Source: Bacteroidota bacterium (GTDB taxonomy: Bacteria; Bacteroidota; Bacteroidia; B-17B0; Aurantibacillaceae). From it: a stretch of 64,000 nt of DNA. Of the stretch, positions 9,301-17,961 are shown piece by piece. The position numbers were made by a program, and so were the translations under genes. How positions within the stretch are numbered: position 1 is the first letter of the stretch; every line of letters begins with the position of its first letter. The notes below the pieces were generated by a model that did no database searches, had not been told where the DNA came from, and saw only the letters and a program-made list of their open reading frames with translations. Location: assembly GCA_021323535.1 (NCBI GenBank), contig JAJONO010000002.1:90184-154183 (forward strand). Direction: 5' to 3'.

Positions 9301-10062
9301 ATGTACACAACCGTAATTATTGAAGACGAACAACAAAGTATTGAATACCTTAAATCAATGCTTAAAGAAGTAAGTCAGGATATTAATTTTGTAGGAGCCG
9401 CGCAGAATCTAAAAGACGGCGTTAACCTGATCAATGAAGTAAATCCTGATCTTGTTTTTCTCGATATTAAACTTAACAGCGATACCGGATTTGATGTGCT
9501 TGACCAGGTCAAGGACAAATCATTTAATGTGATCTTCACTACAGCGTATGAGCAATATGCACTTAAAGCCATTAAATTCGCAGCAATAGACTACCTTCTT
9601 AAGCCTATTGATAAAAATGAACTGATAGAAGCTGTTGCAAAAATCAAAAACAGGAAAGACAGCCTGAGCCTTCAGAAAAGCCTTTCTGTCTTTTTTGAGA
9701 ATGTGAATAAACCACAAAAACAGAAAATAGCTATATCAACGGTTTCTTCACTGATAGTTGTTGAAATCGCTGATATTCTGTATTGCTCTGCCGATGGGCC
9801 CTATACCAACTTTTACCTGAAGAATGGTCCCGAAAAAATAATGAGTTCAAAAAACCTCAAGGAATATGAAGAACTTCTTACCGATCATGATTTTTTCAGG
9901 ATACACAAATCGTATCTCGTAAATCTTAAAGAGGTAAAACAATATCTGAAGGCAGATGGAGGAAAATTAAAAATTTCGAACAACGTTTTACTTGATGTTT
10001 CAGAAAAGAAAAAAGAAGATCTGATAAAAGTGCTTTCGAAAGAGGTACATTTTCTTAAGTAA
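9301..10062 (+). CDS. LytTR-family response regulator
   Basis: The 253-residue protein has an N-terminal receiver domain with acidic pocket E8-D9-E10, phosphoacceptor D55 in DLVFLDIKL, the T in IFTTAYE and K in YLLKPIDK. A LytTR DNA-binding domain covers about residues 145-250 (EIADILYCSADGPYTNFYL; HDFFRIHKSYLVNL). Such regulators work with LytS-type kinases, two of which lie directly upstream, the nearer only 10 bp away. A terminator follows at 10091. The nearest possible target is the T9SS protein gene at 10290, but no pair of LytTR direct repeats was identified upstream of it. Confidence 0.95.
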   Translation: MYTTVIIEDEQQSIEYLKSMLKEVSQDINFVGAAQNLKDGVNLINEVNPDLVFLDIKLNSDTGFDVLDQVKDKSFNVIFTTAYEQYALKAIKFAAIDYLLKPIDKNELIEAVAKIKNRKDSLSLQKSLSVFFENVNKPQKQKIAISTVSSLIVVEIADILYCSADGPYTNFYLKNGPEKIMSSKNLKEYEELLTDHDFFRIHKSYLVNLKEVKQYLKADGGKLKISNNVLLDVSEKKKEDLIKVLSKEVHFLK

Positions 10063-10090
10063 TAATCATTCCTTTTTTTATAATAATCGA

Positions 10091-10114
10091 GGGCAGCTTA
10101 AACGCTGCCTTTTT
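10091..10114 (+). terminator. Rho-independent terminator after the LytTR operon
   Basis: Perfect 6-bp stem GGCAGC / GCTGCC with a 6-nt loop, followed by a T-run. It lies 29 bp beyond the stop of the regulator gene and closes the kinase-kinase-regulator unit. Confidence 0.85.
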
Positions 10115-10289
10115 ATTTCATGACATATGATTAGTTCTTCAAGCTTATCATTTTGATAATGAATAAACACATTAGGTAAAACTACTTACTGTCGCTTAGG
10201 TAGCCTTCCCTATTTTGATTTTATTACTGTTCTCTTTGCTTTACAATAAGAGCTCCATGGTTGTAAACTTGTATTAACAACAAACAACC

Positions 10290-12815
10290 ATGAAAAAATT
10301 TACCCTCCTATTTTACTTTGCCCTGTTAGTTATTTTATCTCAGAACTCATTTTCTCAAAATTATACCTGGAACGGGTCTATAAGCAGTTCCTGGGCTGTT
10401 GGAACAAACTGGACTCCCGTAGCTCCTGCGGGAGGACCCGGTGCAGCAAACAATGTTATTATTAATGGCGGTACACCGTTCAGTCCGCAACTTGTAGCTA
10501 ACGTTACCATTACCAATCTTACAATGAATGCCGGAAGTGTTTTAAATGTGGGCGCATTTGTAATTACCACTGTAGGTAACACCAACCTGACAAGTTGTAC
10601 ACTTGCAGGTACAACAGGAAACATACAATTTAACGGTAACAGCAATATCATCAGCGCATTAACCTGCAACATCCCTTTTAACGTCAACGGATTCTGGACC
10701 ATTACCAACTCTACTTTTTCGCAGCCTGTTACCATGGTGAGAAGCGGAGGGAATACCATTAATTCGAGCGGAGGCAATACTTATAATAATACTGTATCAA
10801 TTATCAATAACAGTTCCGGAGCAGGTGGACATTTCCGTTACGGTGTTACAAATCCCGATGTATTTAATTCAACCGTTACGGCAGAGGCTCAAACAAGTGT
10901 AGCGCAGATTCACTTTGCGTATAATTCGGCAGGAAATAGCTTTAATGGGAACATTACAGTAACATCTATTTTTGCAGGTGCCGGCCCTGTTATAAGTTTT
11001 GGTATTCTTGGCGGCACAACTACATTAAATGCGGGAGTCGCTATCGTTGAAGGAGGAGTTGGTTTTTCGGGAGGACTCCTTGATATAAGGAACCTAACCC
11101 AACTGGGAAATACGGCGCAAACACTGGATCTCTCATGGCCAGGCGCACTCTCAGCCTCAGCACTTGTTTTAAATATTGGTCCAAATGTAATTTTTAACGG
11201 CAATGTTAACTATACCGCTTCCAATATACTGGTTCAATCCACCACGTTCAATGGTCCAACTTCTACAGGTCTTACCAAAGTAGTGAATGGCGGATCAATA
11301 AACTCCTGGTTTGGTGCAAACACGTTTAACAGCGCAACCACTACAATAATGAATTCAACAGGATCTTCCGAATTGAGGATGGCCACAGTTTCTCCCGATG
11401 TGTTTAACAGCGCTACAACCATTTTCCACAGAACTACCAATAGCTGCATAATAAATGTTGCATACACAGGAATAAATACTTTTTTTGGTGATGTTACGGT
11501 AAGTTCTTCCGGAGGGCTCGCAGGAACAGCAATTACTTTTGGAGCAGGCGGAGGAACAGCTTTATTTACCGGTTCAAATTCCCAGATAATTAATAAACCA
11601 ACTGCAGCCATGGTGCCGCCGGTATTCTGCCGTCTTGATATCAATAAAGCAGCGCAAGCCGTAACTCTCAATTCACCGATTACAGTTTCTGTAAACCTTT
11701 CTCTTAACAATGGTATATTATTTACGAATATTACCAAGATACCAACTCTTATTCCAGGAGCAGTAACAAATATAGGAAGCCCTGTAAGTTACGTTTGTGG
11801 ACCCATTATTTGCCAGGTGGCCTCAGCAGGGACGAGTACTTTAATATTACCGGTTGGCAAAAACGGACTTCACCGTCCGGCCCTTTTATCAGTTAATCAC
11901 ACTAATGCGACTATAACCTCTTACACAGCGGAAGTTATTCATTCCTCGGCAATGGCCTTAGCCTATACAATGCCTCCTACTTTAAGCCTGGTTTCAGGCG
12001 TGCGTTACTGGCAGATAGACAGACAAGCTGTTGCCAATTTCAATGATGCCCAGGTAACTTTGTATTATGGGGCCGACGATGGAGTGGCTGACCCCACTAA
12101 TCTGAGAGTTGCGAAAACGTTTGGAGCTGGCACAACATGGAACGATGTTGGAGGAACAGGATCGGGAGCACCAACCGGCAGCATTACATCAGTTCCATTT
12201 ACAACATTCAGTAAGTTCACACTCGCAAATAATGGCGCTATTGGTTTTAATCCGCTTGGTAACGTTGTTTTACCAATTGAGCTTATTGACTTTGCAGCTA
12301 AACCTGAAAACAAAAAAGTAAAACTAATATGGGAAACAGCCACAGAAACAAATAATAAATTTTTTACTGTAGAACGTTCATCAGATGCCGTAAACTTTGA
12401 AACGGTGATTACCATTGAGGGAGCCGACAATAGTGACCATCACAGAAACTATTCCGTATATGACAATAATCCTTTGAAGGGAATTTCATATTACCGTTTA
12501 AAGCAAACGGATCATTTAAGAGGAACCTCTTATTCAAATCTAAAAACAGTTCATTACACACACTCCGGAGAAAGAATGATCTTATTTCCAAATCCTGCAG
12601 AATCAGAAATTAATTTAAGTTATTTATCAGAAAAGGATGAAACTATCATTACAAAAGTCTTAGCATTTGATGGCAGAACCATCGCTGAATCTAAAATGGA
12701 TGTAAAAGAAGGTTCGAATAACTTAAGAGTAAATATTGAAGAACTCAGTAAAGGAATTTACACTCTTGAAGTAAATGGAGATCAGCAGACATATCTGAAA
12801 TTTTCAAAAAAATAA
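10290..12815 (+). CDS. Secreted beta-repeat protein with T9SS type A sorting domain
   Basis: The 841-residue protein starts with signal peptide MKKFTLLFYFALLVILSQNS, cleaved near FSQ. The first half is rich in N, T, G and S with beta-strand repeats resembling autotransporter passenger or G8-like repeats (TWNGSISSSWAVGTNWTP; NNVIINGG). Two segments of about 100 residues, near 150-255 and 325-430, resemble each other, each with a NPDVFNS or SPDVFNS motif, indicating internal duplication. The last 80 residues are a T9SS type A signal: FPNPAESEINL, a VLAFDGRTI strand and LSKGIYTLEVNG. It should cross the outer membrane by T9SS and be anchored or released at the surface, perhaps as an adhesin or matrix protein. 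The function is not recognised. Three small genes follow closely. Confidence 0.9.
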   Translation: MKKFTLLFYFALLVILSQNSFSQNYTWNGSISSSWAVGTNWTPVAPAGGPGAANNVIINGGTPFSPQLVANVTITNLTMNAGSVLNVGAFVITTVGNTNLTSCTLAGTTGNIQFNGNSNIISALTCNIPFNVNGFWTITNSTFSQPVTMVRSGGNTINSSGGNTYNNTVSIINNSSGAGGHFRYGVTNPDVFNSTVTAEAQTSVAQIHFAYNSAGNSFNGNITVTSIFAGAGPVISFGILGGTTTLNAGVAIVEGGVGFSGGLLDIRNLTQLGNTAQTLDLSWPGALSASALVLNIGPNVIFNGNVNYTASNILVQSTTFNGPTSTGLTKVVNGGSINSWFGANTFNSATTTIMNSTGSSELRMATVSPDVFNSATTIFHRTTNSCIINVAYTGINTFFGDVTVSSSGGLAGTAITFGAGGGTALFTGSNSQIINKPTAAMVPPVFCRLDINKAAQAVTLNSPITVSVNLSLNNGILFTNITKIPTLIPGAVTNIGSPVSYVCGPIICQVASAGTSTLILPVGKNGLHRPALLSVNHTNATITSYTAEVIHSSAMALAYTMPPTLSLVSGVRYWQIDRQAVANFNDAQVTLYYGADDGVADPTNLRVAKTFGAGTTWNDVGGTGSGAPTGSITSVPFTTFSKFTLANNGAIGFNPLGNVVLPIELIDFAAKPENKKVKLIWETATETNNKFFTVERSSDAVNFETVITIEGADNSDHHRNYSVYDNNPLKGISYYRLKQTDHLRGTSYSNLKTVHYTHSGERMILFPNPAESEINLSYLSEKDETIITKVLAFDGRTIAESKMDVKEGSNNLRVNIEELSKGIYTLEVNGDQQTYLKFSKK

Positions 12816-12818
12816 AAC

Positions 12819-12920
12819 ATGAGAATATTACCAGAATTATTCGGAAGAAAAAGAATTTTCGGTTTAATTACCGTATTAGTAACCGTATTTACCGCAACAG
12901 TTTTCATTTTAAATAATTAA
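12819..12920 (+). CDS. 33-residue single-helix membrane peptide
   Basis: A short frame starts 3 nt after the stop of the T9SS protein gene. It encodes a charged N-terminus (MRILPELFGRKR), one hydrophobic helix (IFGLITVLVTVFTATVFIL) and NN. The tight spacing argues for translational coupling, and the composition argues for a genuine small inner-membrane peptide with the N-terminus inside. I do not recognise a family. It could assist export or assembly of the upstream or downstream products, or be a chance frame; the basic-then-hydrophobic order makes chance less likely. Confidence 0.5.
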   Translation: MRILPELFGRKRIFGLITVLVTVFTATVFILNN

Positions 12921-12943
12921 CACACTATAAACACAAACAGAAT

Positions 12944-13159
12944 ATGCACACATTTAACGACACCTACATTGTAAATTCCTCAGAGCTATCGACGGGTGAA
13001 ATTGTACTCTGGATTGAAATAAACGGAATCCTGAAAAAAGTTCATAACGCAAAACTTAAACTCAACAGGATTCATAAGCATATCGAAATATCAGGGTCCG
13101 AAGGGAAAATTTCAATTAAACAATTTAAAGATCTTAAATTAACAGACGGCCTTATTTAA
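12944..13159 (+). CDS. Small hypothetical protein, 71 residues
   Basis: A 71-residue cytoplasmic-looking protein with no signal peptide or membrane segment; alternating hydrophobic and charged residues suggest a small beta fold (GEIVLWIEINGILKKVHNAK; HIEISGSEGKISIKQFKDL). It lies 23 bp after the 33-codon gene and 10 bp before the next gene, in the same direction, so the cluster from 10290 to 13601 is probably one transcript. No family is recognised. Confidence 0.6.
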   Translation: MHTFNDTYIVNSSELSTGEIVLWIEINGILKKVHNAKLKLNRIHKHIEISGSEGKISIKQFKDLKLTDGLI

Positions 13160-13169
13160 CTAAAGGATC

Positions 13170-13601
13170 ATGTACTTCGCACTTCCCTATCGGGGATTAT
13201 TAATAATTATCCTAAGGATATGGATTGTCCTTATATTTTTACCTGTTTCCATTTTGGCTAATAATGGCAATCAATGTGGTACACAGGTCGCTAAAAGTAA
13301 GAAACCGGAACTTATTTCAAAACATGTATATCTCGGAAATACAGTTTTTATTTACAGAAGTGAAAGCGTTAATAATCCCTTTACTATAAAAATTCATGGT
13401 AAAACTTTGTCGAGAGATTTTCTGATAATTGAAACAAATAATGATTCAAAAAAATACATTATGATTGAAAAGATCGGTGCTTCCTCAGTTCCCACAGATA
13501 TCTCATGGGAATCACTTCAACACATATCCGTTGAAGATTTGGTAGAACACTGTAATGGTATTTTACTCAAAACCCTGAAATCAAAATCCAGGGAATCATG
13601 A
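13170..13601 (+). CDS. Exported hypothetical protein, 143 residues
   Basis: The N-terminal hydrophobic segment (LLIIILRIWIVLIFLPVSIL) ends in ANNGNQCG and acts as a signal peptide or membrane anchor. The remaining 110 residues are soluble, with two cysteines (in NQCGT and EHCNG) that could pair in the periplasm. It is the last gene of the cluster that begins with the T9SS protein at 10290 and faces mnmE, whose stop is only 7 bp away. The function is unknown. The context suggests an envelope role connected with the small peptide and the secreted protein. Confidence 0.65.
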   Translation: MYFALPYRGLLIIILRIWIVLIFLPVSILANNGNQCGTQVAKSKKPELISKHVYLGNTVFIYRSESVNNPFTIKIHGKTLSRDFLIIETNNDSKKYIMIEKIGASSVPTDISWESLQHISVEDLVEHCNGILLKTLKSKSRES

Positions 13602-13608
13602 TCATAAG

Positions 13609-15006
13609 TTATTTCCCGATACAGAATCTTGTAAAAATAGAATCCAGCAGATCTTCGTTAGTAACCTGTCCGGTAATGGCACCCAGCTCTTCAAGCGCGT
13701 AGCGGATATCGAGCGCAAGAAGATCGCCGGCAATATTGCCGTTCAAACCTTCACTTACTTTATATAAAGCTTTTTCGGCGTTACGAAGCGCGTTAGCATG
13801 GCGGGCATTTGTAACAATTGTGTCAGTAGCATTAATTGTTCTTGTATCAAAAAGGGAAACCAGTTTCTGCTTTAATACATCAATATTCTTATGATGCTTC
13901 GCCGAAATATAGATCATTTCAGGAAACTGATTAAATTCCTTTCTTAAGTCGCTATCGTTTTCCACATCTATTTTATTAGCTACAAGAACGAGCTGCGAAT
14001 CACCAATATGATCTTTAAGCATATCAATTTCCATTTTAAGATCGCCACTGCTTATCTCATGTGAATCGAAAAGATAAACGACGATAGCAGATTTACGGAT
14101 CACTTCAAGCGCTTTGTTCACACCAATTTGTTCAATCACATCACTCGTGGTTCTTAACCCCGCAGTATCAATAAAACGGAACAAAACTCCATCAATGGTT
14201 ATTTCATCTTCAATGGTATCACGCGTAGTACCCGGAATATCACTCACAATGGCGCGATCATCATCCAACAAAGTATTCAATAAAGTAGATTTTCCTGCAT
14301 TTGGCTTGCCAACAATACCAACAGGAATTCCGTTCTTGATCACGTTTCCAACATCGAAACTATTGACGAGCTTTCCGATAACAGCAATGATCTTAGCAAT
14401 GAGATTTTTAAGATCGTTCCTGTTCGCAAACTCCACATCTTCCTCGCTGAAATCAAGCTCAAGTTCGATCAACGCGGCGAAGTCGATCAGATTTTCGCGC
14501 AATAATCTTATTTTATTACTGAAACCTCCACGCATCTGCTGCATGGCCACCTGGTGAGAGATAGCTGAATTACTGGCGATAAGATCGGCCACTGCTTCAG
14601 CCTGGCTAAGATCCAGTTTTCCATTGAGAAAAGCTCTCATGGTAAACTCGCCCGGTTGCGCCATTCTTGCTCCCGAACTCAGAAAGAGTTTTAATAACTG
14701 TTGCTGAATAAATAAAGAACCGTGACATGAAATTTCAACACTATCCTGACCTGTATATGAATTTGGTCCTTTAAAAATAGTAACGAGTACTTCGTCAATA
14801 ATTATATCCTGGTGAATAATGGTTCCAAAATGAACAGTATGACTCTTTTTATCAGTGAGCGATTTCCTTTTTTGTTCCTTCGAATAAAAATAGTCTTCAA
14901 CCACACTAAAAGCATTGGGCCCGCTTAACCTTATTACAGCAATAGCCGAACTGCCATGGGCTGTTGCCAGGGCTACAATTGTATCGTTCGGCTGATAATT
15001 CGTCAT
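13609..15006 (-). CDS. mnmE: tRNA uridine-5-carboxymethylaminomethyl modification GTPase MnmE
   Basis: The 465-residue length is typical. The N-terminal tetrahydrofolate-binding domain begins DTIVALATAHGSSAIAVIRL. A helical domain holds an inserted G domain with GKPNAGKST (P-loop), DIPGTTRD (G2), DTAGLR (G3) and ANKID (G4). The C-terminal helix ends in FCIGK, the invariant CIGK tail whose cysteine is essential. With MnmG it modifies the wobble uridine of several tRNAs. The MnmG gene is not in the window. The gene converges with the hypothetical gene ending at 13601, and an orphan repeat segment lies upstream of its start. Confidence 0.98.
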   Translation of the reverse strand: MTNYQPNDTIVALATAHGSSAIAVIRLSGPNAFSVVEDYFYSKEQKRKSLTDKKSHTVHFGTIIHQDIIIDEVLVTIFKGPNSYTGQDSVEISCHGSLFIQQQLLKLFLSSGARMAQPGEFTMRAFLNGKLDLSQAEAVADLIASNSAISHQVAMQQMRGGFSNKIRLLRENLIDFAALIELELDFSEEDVEFANRNDLKNLIAKIIAVIGKLVNSFDVGNVIKNGIPVGIVGKPNAGKSTLLNTLLDDDRAIVSDIPGTTRDTIEDEITIDGVLFRFIDTAGLRTTSDVIEQIGVNKALEVIRKSAIVVYLFDSHEISSGDLKMEIDMLKDHIGDSQLVLVANKIDVENDSDLRKEFNQFPEMIYISAKHHKNIDVLKQKLVSLFDTRTINATDTIVTNARHANALRNAEKALYKVSEGLNGNIAGDLLALDIRYALEELGAITGQVTNEDLLDSIFTRFCIGK

Positions 15007-15061
15007 CGTTTAAATATACTAAATATTCGCGGCGCGAAGTTAAACAGTTTTTATGGAAAGG

Positions 15062-15123
15062 CTATAGCTTTATTCCAATAATGCAAACATTCCCTCACCT
15101 TCGTTCAGCACAGACTACTCCGT
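15062..15123 (-). pseudogene. Remnant of a SpoIIE-gene 3' end after the stop codon of 15128-17197
   Basis: Starting 5 bases past the TGA stop of the SpoIIE gene, a 62-bp segment begins ACGGAGTAG and ends in codons for NVCIIGIKL plus TAG. These are the final residues of the SpoIIE family. It aligns without gaps to 813-752 after the other SpoIIE gene, with both ends best conserved. The two remnants differ from the real gene ends mostly at synonymous positions, so each looks like a former coding tail rather than a recent copy. Confidence 0.6.
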
Positions 15124-15127
15124 TTGT

Positions 15128-17197
15128 TCAGATTCTAATTCCGATTATACAAACGTCGTCAACCTGCTCCAGCGTTCCTTTCCAGTTTTCAAAATTCTCT
15201 TCAAGTCTTTTATTTTGTTCTTCGAAAGATAAACCTGCATTATCCGCCAATAACTGATTAAGTGGTTTGTATTTGAATTTCTTTCCTTTAGGGCCTCCAA
15301 ACTGGTCGGCAAATCCGTCGGTATAAAGATACAGACTGTCACCCGGAGAAGCTTCTATCGTTCTTAACGTAAATGAATCCGTCTTCTCTCCTTTTCCAAC
15401 CGGCATTTTATCTTTTCCAAGTTCGATGCTGTTTCCTTTAGAAACAACTATCGGATGATTATTTGCGGCAGCATAAGTTATTTTCCGGGCTTCGTTCCCA
15501 TTTGAATCTTTCGTTGTTTCTATGCAAAGTAATATGGCATCCATTCCGTCCTTTCCTCCGTCTTTTGAGATCTCATCGATCAGGCGCTGGCGGACATGAT
15601 CCAGTATCTCATTTGGCTGATAGATCTTTTTTTCATTGATAGCTTCATTAAGAAATGAAATATTAAGAAGGCTCATAAATGCCCCGGGAACACCATGACC
15701 GGTGGAATCGCAGACTGCGAGGTAGAATCGTTGAATATTTAACGTTGAATGTTGAACGACAGTACTCCAGTAAAAGTCGCCACTCACAATATCTTTTGGT
15801 TTAAAGAAAACGAAATGTTCCGGAAGATGTTCTTTCAGAAATTCATCGTGTGCCAGTAAAGTATGCTGAATGCGTTTTGCATAATTGATAGAATCAATGA
15901 TCTCTTTCTGCTTTTCTTCAATGATGTGATTTTTTTCTTCTACCAGATGTTTTTGTTCTTCAATAATTGTCTTTTGTTTTCGTGTTACCTGTAAGCGATT
16001 AAATACAAACACCGCGAAAACAAGAATCAATACCAATCCAAGCCCAATACCAATACTAATAACACGTTGCTTCTGCTCACGCTCACCCGCAAGTACAAGT
16101 TCCTTTTCATGTACCACCTTATCAATCGCTGTTTGTTTTTCGTATTCAAATTTCACCTGCTCTTTTATAGCGGCACCCGCGTTCTCAATATTGTTGATGC
16201 TATCGCGCATAGAGTAAAACAACTTATGGTATTCAAGTGCATCTTTCCAGTTTCCTAAAGCAGATTCAATTTTATACAGCGAGCTTGCCTGCGATTGAAT
16301 ATGTGCAGGATAACCAATTTCCTTTGCTATCGTTAGGGCCTTTAAGGCATACTTTTTTGCTTCATTGTATTTTTTTTCTTTGAGAAGAAGATCGCTTATA
16401 TTTCCCCAAACAACGCACAAGCCTCTCTGATTCTTTATTCTTTCCTGTATTTCAAGACTTTTGCGAAAATACTCCATCGCTTTTTTCAGGTCACCTTCAC
16501 CTTCATACAACGTACCAATATTATTCAATGTTAAAGCTACGCGAACAGGATCATCTGATATTTTATACATTTCAAGAGCTTTGAAATAGAAATATTTAGC
16601 CCTTTCATTTTGCATCATTTCATCATAGGTACTACCAAGGTTCCCGTATATCTGCCCTATTCCTTTTTTGTCTCCCATTTCAATCCTGATGGTAAGACTT
16701 TTCATAAAAAATTCGATCGCATTATTGTAGAGCTTTTGCTGAATATATATTCCTCCCAGATTATTATAAACCAGGGCGAGATTTGTTTTATTATTGATCT
16801 TTTTCTCAATTTCCAGCGACTTGTGGTAAAACTCAATCGCCTTTGGAAGATCTTCTTTATTATGCAGTTCGTAGCCTTTGTTATTATAGGCATTGGAGAG
16901 ACGAACCATATAGAAAGTGTCGAGACTGGTAACAGGAACTTTTATACTTTTCAACTTTGCCTCGCATATCTTAATGATCTCATTGTTGTATAGCGGCCAC
17001 TCAGTTTCATCAAGAATTACATCAACCAGAGCAGTAAGCGCGGTACATCTGGCTGTATCACTTGGCGATGATTTAACGATCGCTTTTAATGAATCAACGT
17101 TTTGGGCTGGAAGAAAACATGAAAAGAAAAGTAACAAAGATGTGATCATCTTTGCGGATGGCTTAATGACAAATTGCGTATGGGGATAATAACGCAT
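15128..17197 (-). CDS. TPR sensor with C-terminal SpoIIE/PP2C-type serine phosphatase
   Basis: The 689-residue protein has an N-terminal membrane or signal segment (ITSLLLFFSCFLPAQ), TPRs at about 100-330 (YNNLGGIYIQQKLYNNAIEF; GNLGSTYDEMMQNERAKYFY) and a membrane helix near 382-402. A coiled coil (KTIIEEQKHLVEEKNHIIEE) leads into a SpoIIE domain with SGDFYW, CDSTGHGVPGAFMS, GMD, TDGFADQFGG and a terminal VDDVCIIGIRI. All the PP2C aspartates are present. An oddity is a short insert (VVQHSTLNIQ) between SGDFYW and the CDSTGHG strand, encoded by a GTTGAA-type tandem repeat. The predicted role is a periplasm-sensing phosphatase in a partner-switching pathway. The gene is transcribed towards mnmE. 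Confidence 0.93.
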   Translation of the reverse strand: MRYYPHTQFVIKPSAKMITSLLLFFSCFLPAQNVDSLKAIVKSSPSDTARCTALTALVDVILDETEWPLYNNEIIKICEAKLKSIKVPVTSLDTFYMVRLSNAYNNKGYELHNKEDLPKAIEFYHKSLEIEKKINNKTNLALVYNNLGGIYIQQKLYNNAIEFFMKSLTIRIEMGDKKGIGQIYGNLGSTYDEMMQNERAKYFYFKALEMYKISDDPVRVALTLNNIGTLYEGEGDLKKAMEYFRKSLEIQERIKNQRGLCVVWGNISDLLLKEKKYNEAKKYALKALTIAKEIGYPAHIQSQASSLYKIESALGNWKDALEYHKLFYSMRDSINNIENAGAAIKEQVKFEYEKQTAIDKVVHEKELVLAGEREQKQRVISIGIGLGLVLILVFAVFVFNRLQVTRKQKTIIEEQKHLVEEKNHIIEEKQKEIIDSINYAKRIQHTLLAHDEFLKEHLPEHFVFFKPKDIVSGDFYWSTVVQHSTLNIQRFYLAVCDSTGHGVPGAFMSLLNISFLNEAINEKKIYQPNEILDHVRQRLIDEISKDGGKDGMDAILLCIETTKDSNGNEARKITYAAANNHPIVVSKGNSIELGKDKMPVGKGEKTDSFTLRTIEASPGDSLYLYTDGFADQFGGPKGKKFKYKPLNQLLADNAGLSFEEQNKRLEENFENWKGTLEQVDDVCIIGIRI
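15729..15761. repeat. In-frame GTTGAA-type short tandem repeat inside a SpoIIE domain
   Basis: The DNA here reads as degenerate repeats of GTTGAA/AACGTTGAATGTTGAACG. The same word type occurs intergenically at 57200-57240. On the coding strand it yields HSTLNIQ, a peptide that matches this repeat rather than the domain. It lies in the surface loop between two catalytic strands, where the other SpoIIE copies are short or carry a different insert. Confidence 0.6.
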
Positions 17198-17232
17198 ATT
17201 GATTTAAATATACGAATTTAAGACATAAGCAT

Positions 17233-17922
17233 TTACTGCTTCAGATCTTTTTCTTTGAGAAAACCCTGAATAAGTCCTTCGCTGCTATCGATACTCGTTT
17301 TGAGCCATTCGAAATAAACATCAGTGCGTTCTTCTTCAGTAAGAAGGTAATCTTTTACTTCCTTTCGTATCCGTGTGGTGAGCTCGTACATACAAAGCGC
17401 GGCACATACACTAATATTAAAGCTCTCTGTAAAACCATACATTGGAATTTTTACAAATTCATCTGCCAGTTCAAAAACTTCGGGAGTAATTCCATCTATT
17501 TCGGTTCCGAATACCAATGCCATTTTATCATTTACCGGCAAGGTATCAATGGTAAAATCATCTTTATGCGGAGTAGTTGCAATAATTTTGTAACCCCGGG
17601 CTTTAAGATCCAGTAAAGTTTTACGTGTATTATTTTCTGCTTCGCGGTGACGATGTATAGTGAGCCAGTTACTGCTTCCCATGGCCACATCGGCGCTTAT
17701 CTTAAGATTATTTTTATTCTCGATAAAATGCACATTCTGAACACCAAAACAATCGCAGCTTCTTAATACAGCACTGGCGTTATGTCCTTGATAAAGATCT
17801 TCGAGTACAATCCTCAGATGATCTGTACGGTGTGAGATCACTTCATCAAAACGTTGTTTTCTTCTTTCAGAAATAAATCCCGATAGATAGTCTATAAGTT
17901 CTTTCTTTTGCTGGTAATTCAT
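17233..17922 (-). CDS. trmH: TrmH-family (SpoU) tRNA 2'-O-methyltransferase
   Basis: At 229 residues from the ATG at 17922, it matches the usual TrmH length. SPOUT signature motifs are present: HNASAVLRSCDCFGVQNVHF (motif 1), LVFGTEIDGIT (motif 2) and MYGFTESFNISVCAALCMYE (motif 3, forming the knot that binds S-adenosylmethionine). Together with the N- and C-terminal helical extensions these resemble TrmH, which methylates G18 of tRNAs. The frame is open for another 47 codons upstream, but that part is encoded by a dispersed repeat and lacks family similarity, so I reject the longer start. The gene is divergent from the B12 riboswitch operon. Confidence 0.9.
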   Translation of the reverse strand: MNYQQKKELIDYLSGFISERRKQRFDEVISHRTDHLRIVLEDLYQGHNASAVLRSCDCFGVQNVHFIENKNNLKISADVAMGSSNWLTIHRHREAENNTRKTLLDLKARGYKIIATTPHKDDFTIDTLPVNDKMALVFGTEIDGITPEVFELADEFVKIPMYGFTESFNISVCAALCMYELTTRIRKEVKDYLLTEEERTDVYFEWLKTSIDSSEGLIQGFLKEKDLKQ

Positions 17923-17961
17923 TGGTTTTGCAAAGAAACAAAATATTTCTCTAACTAAATT

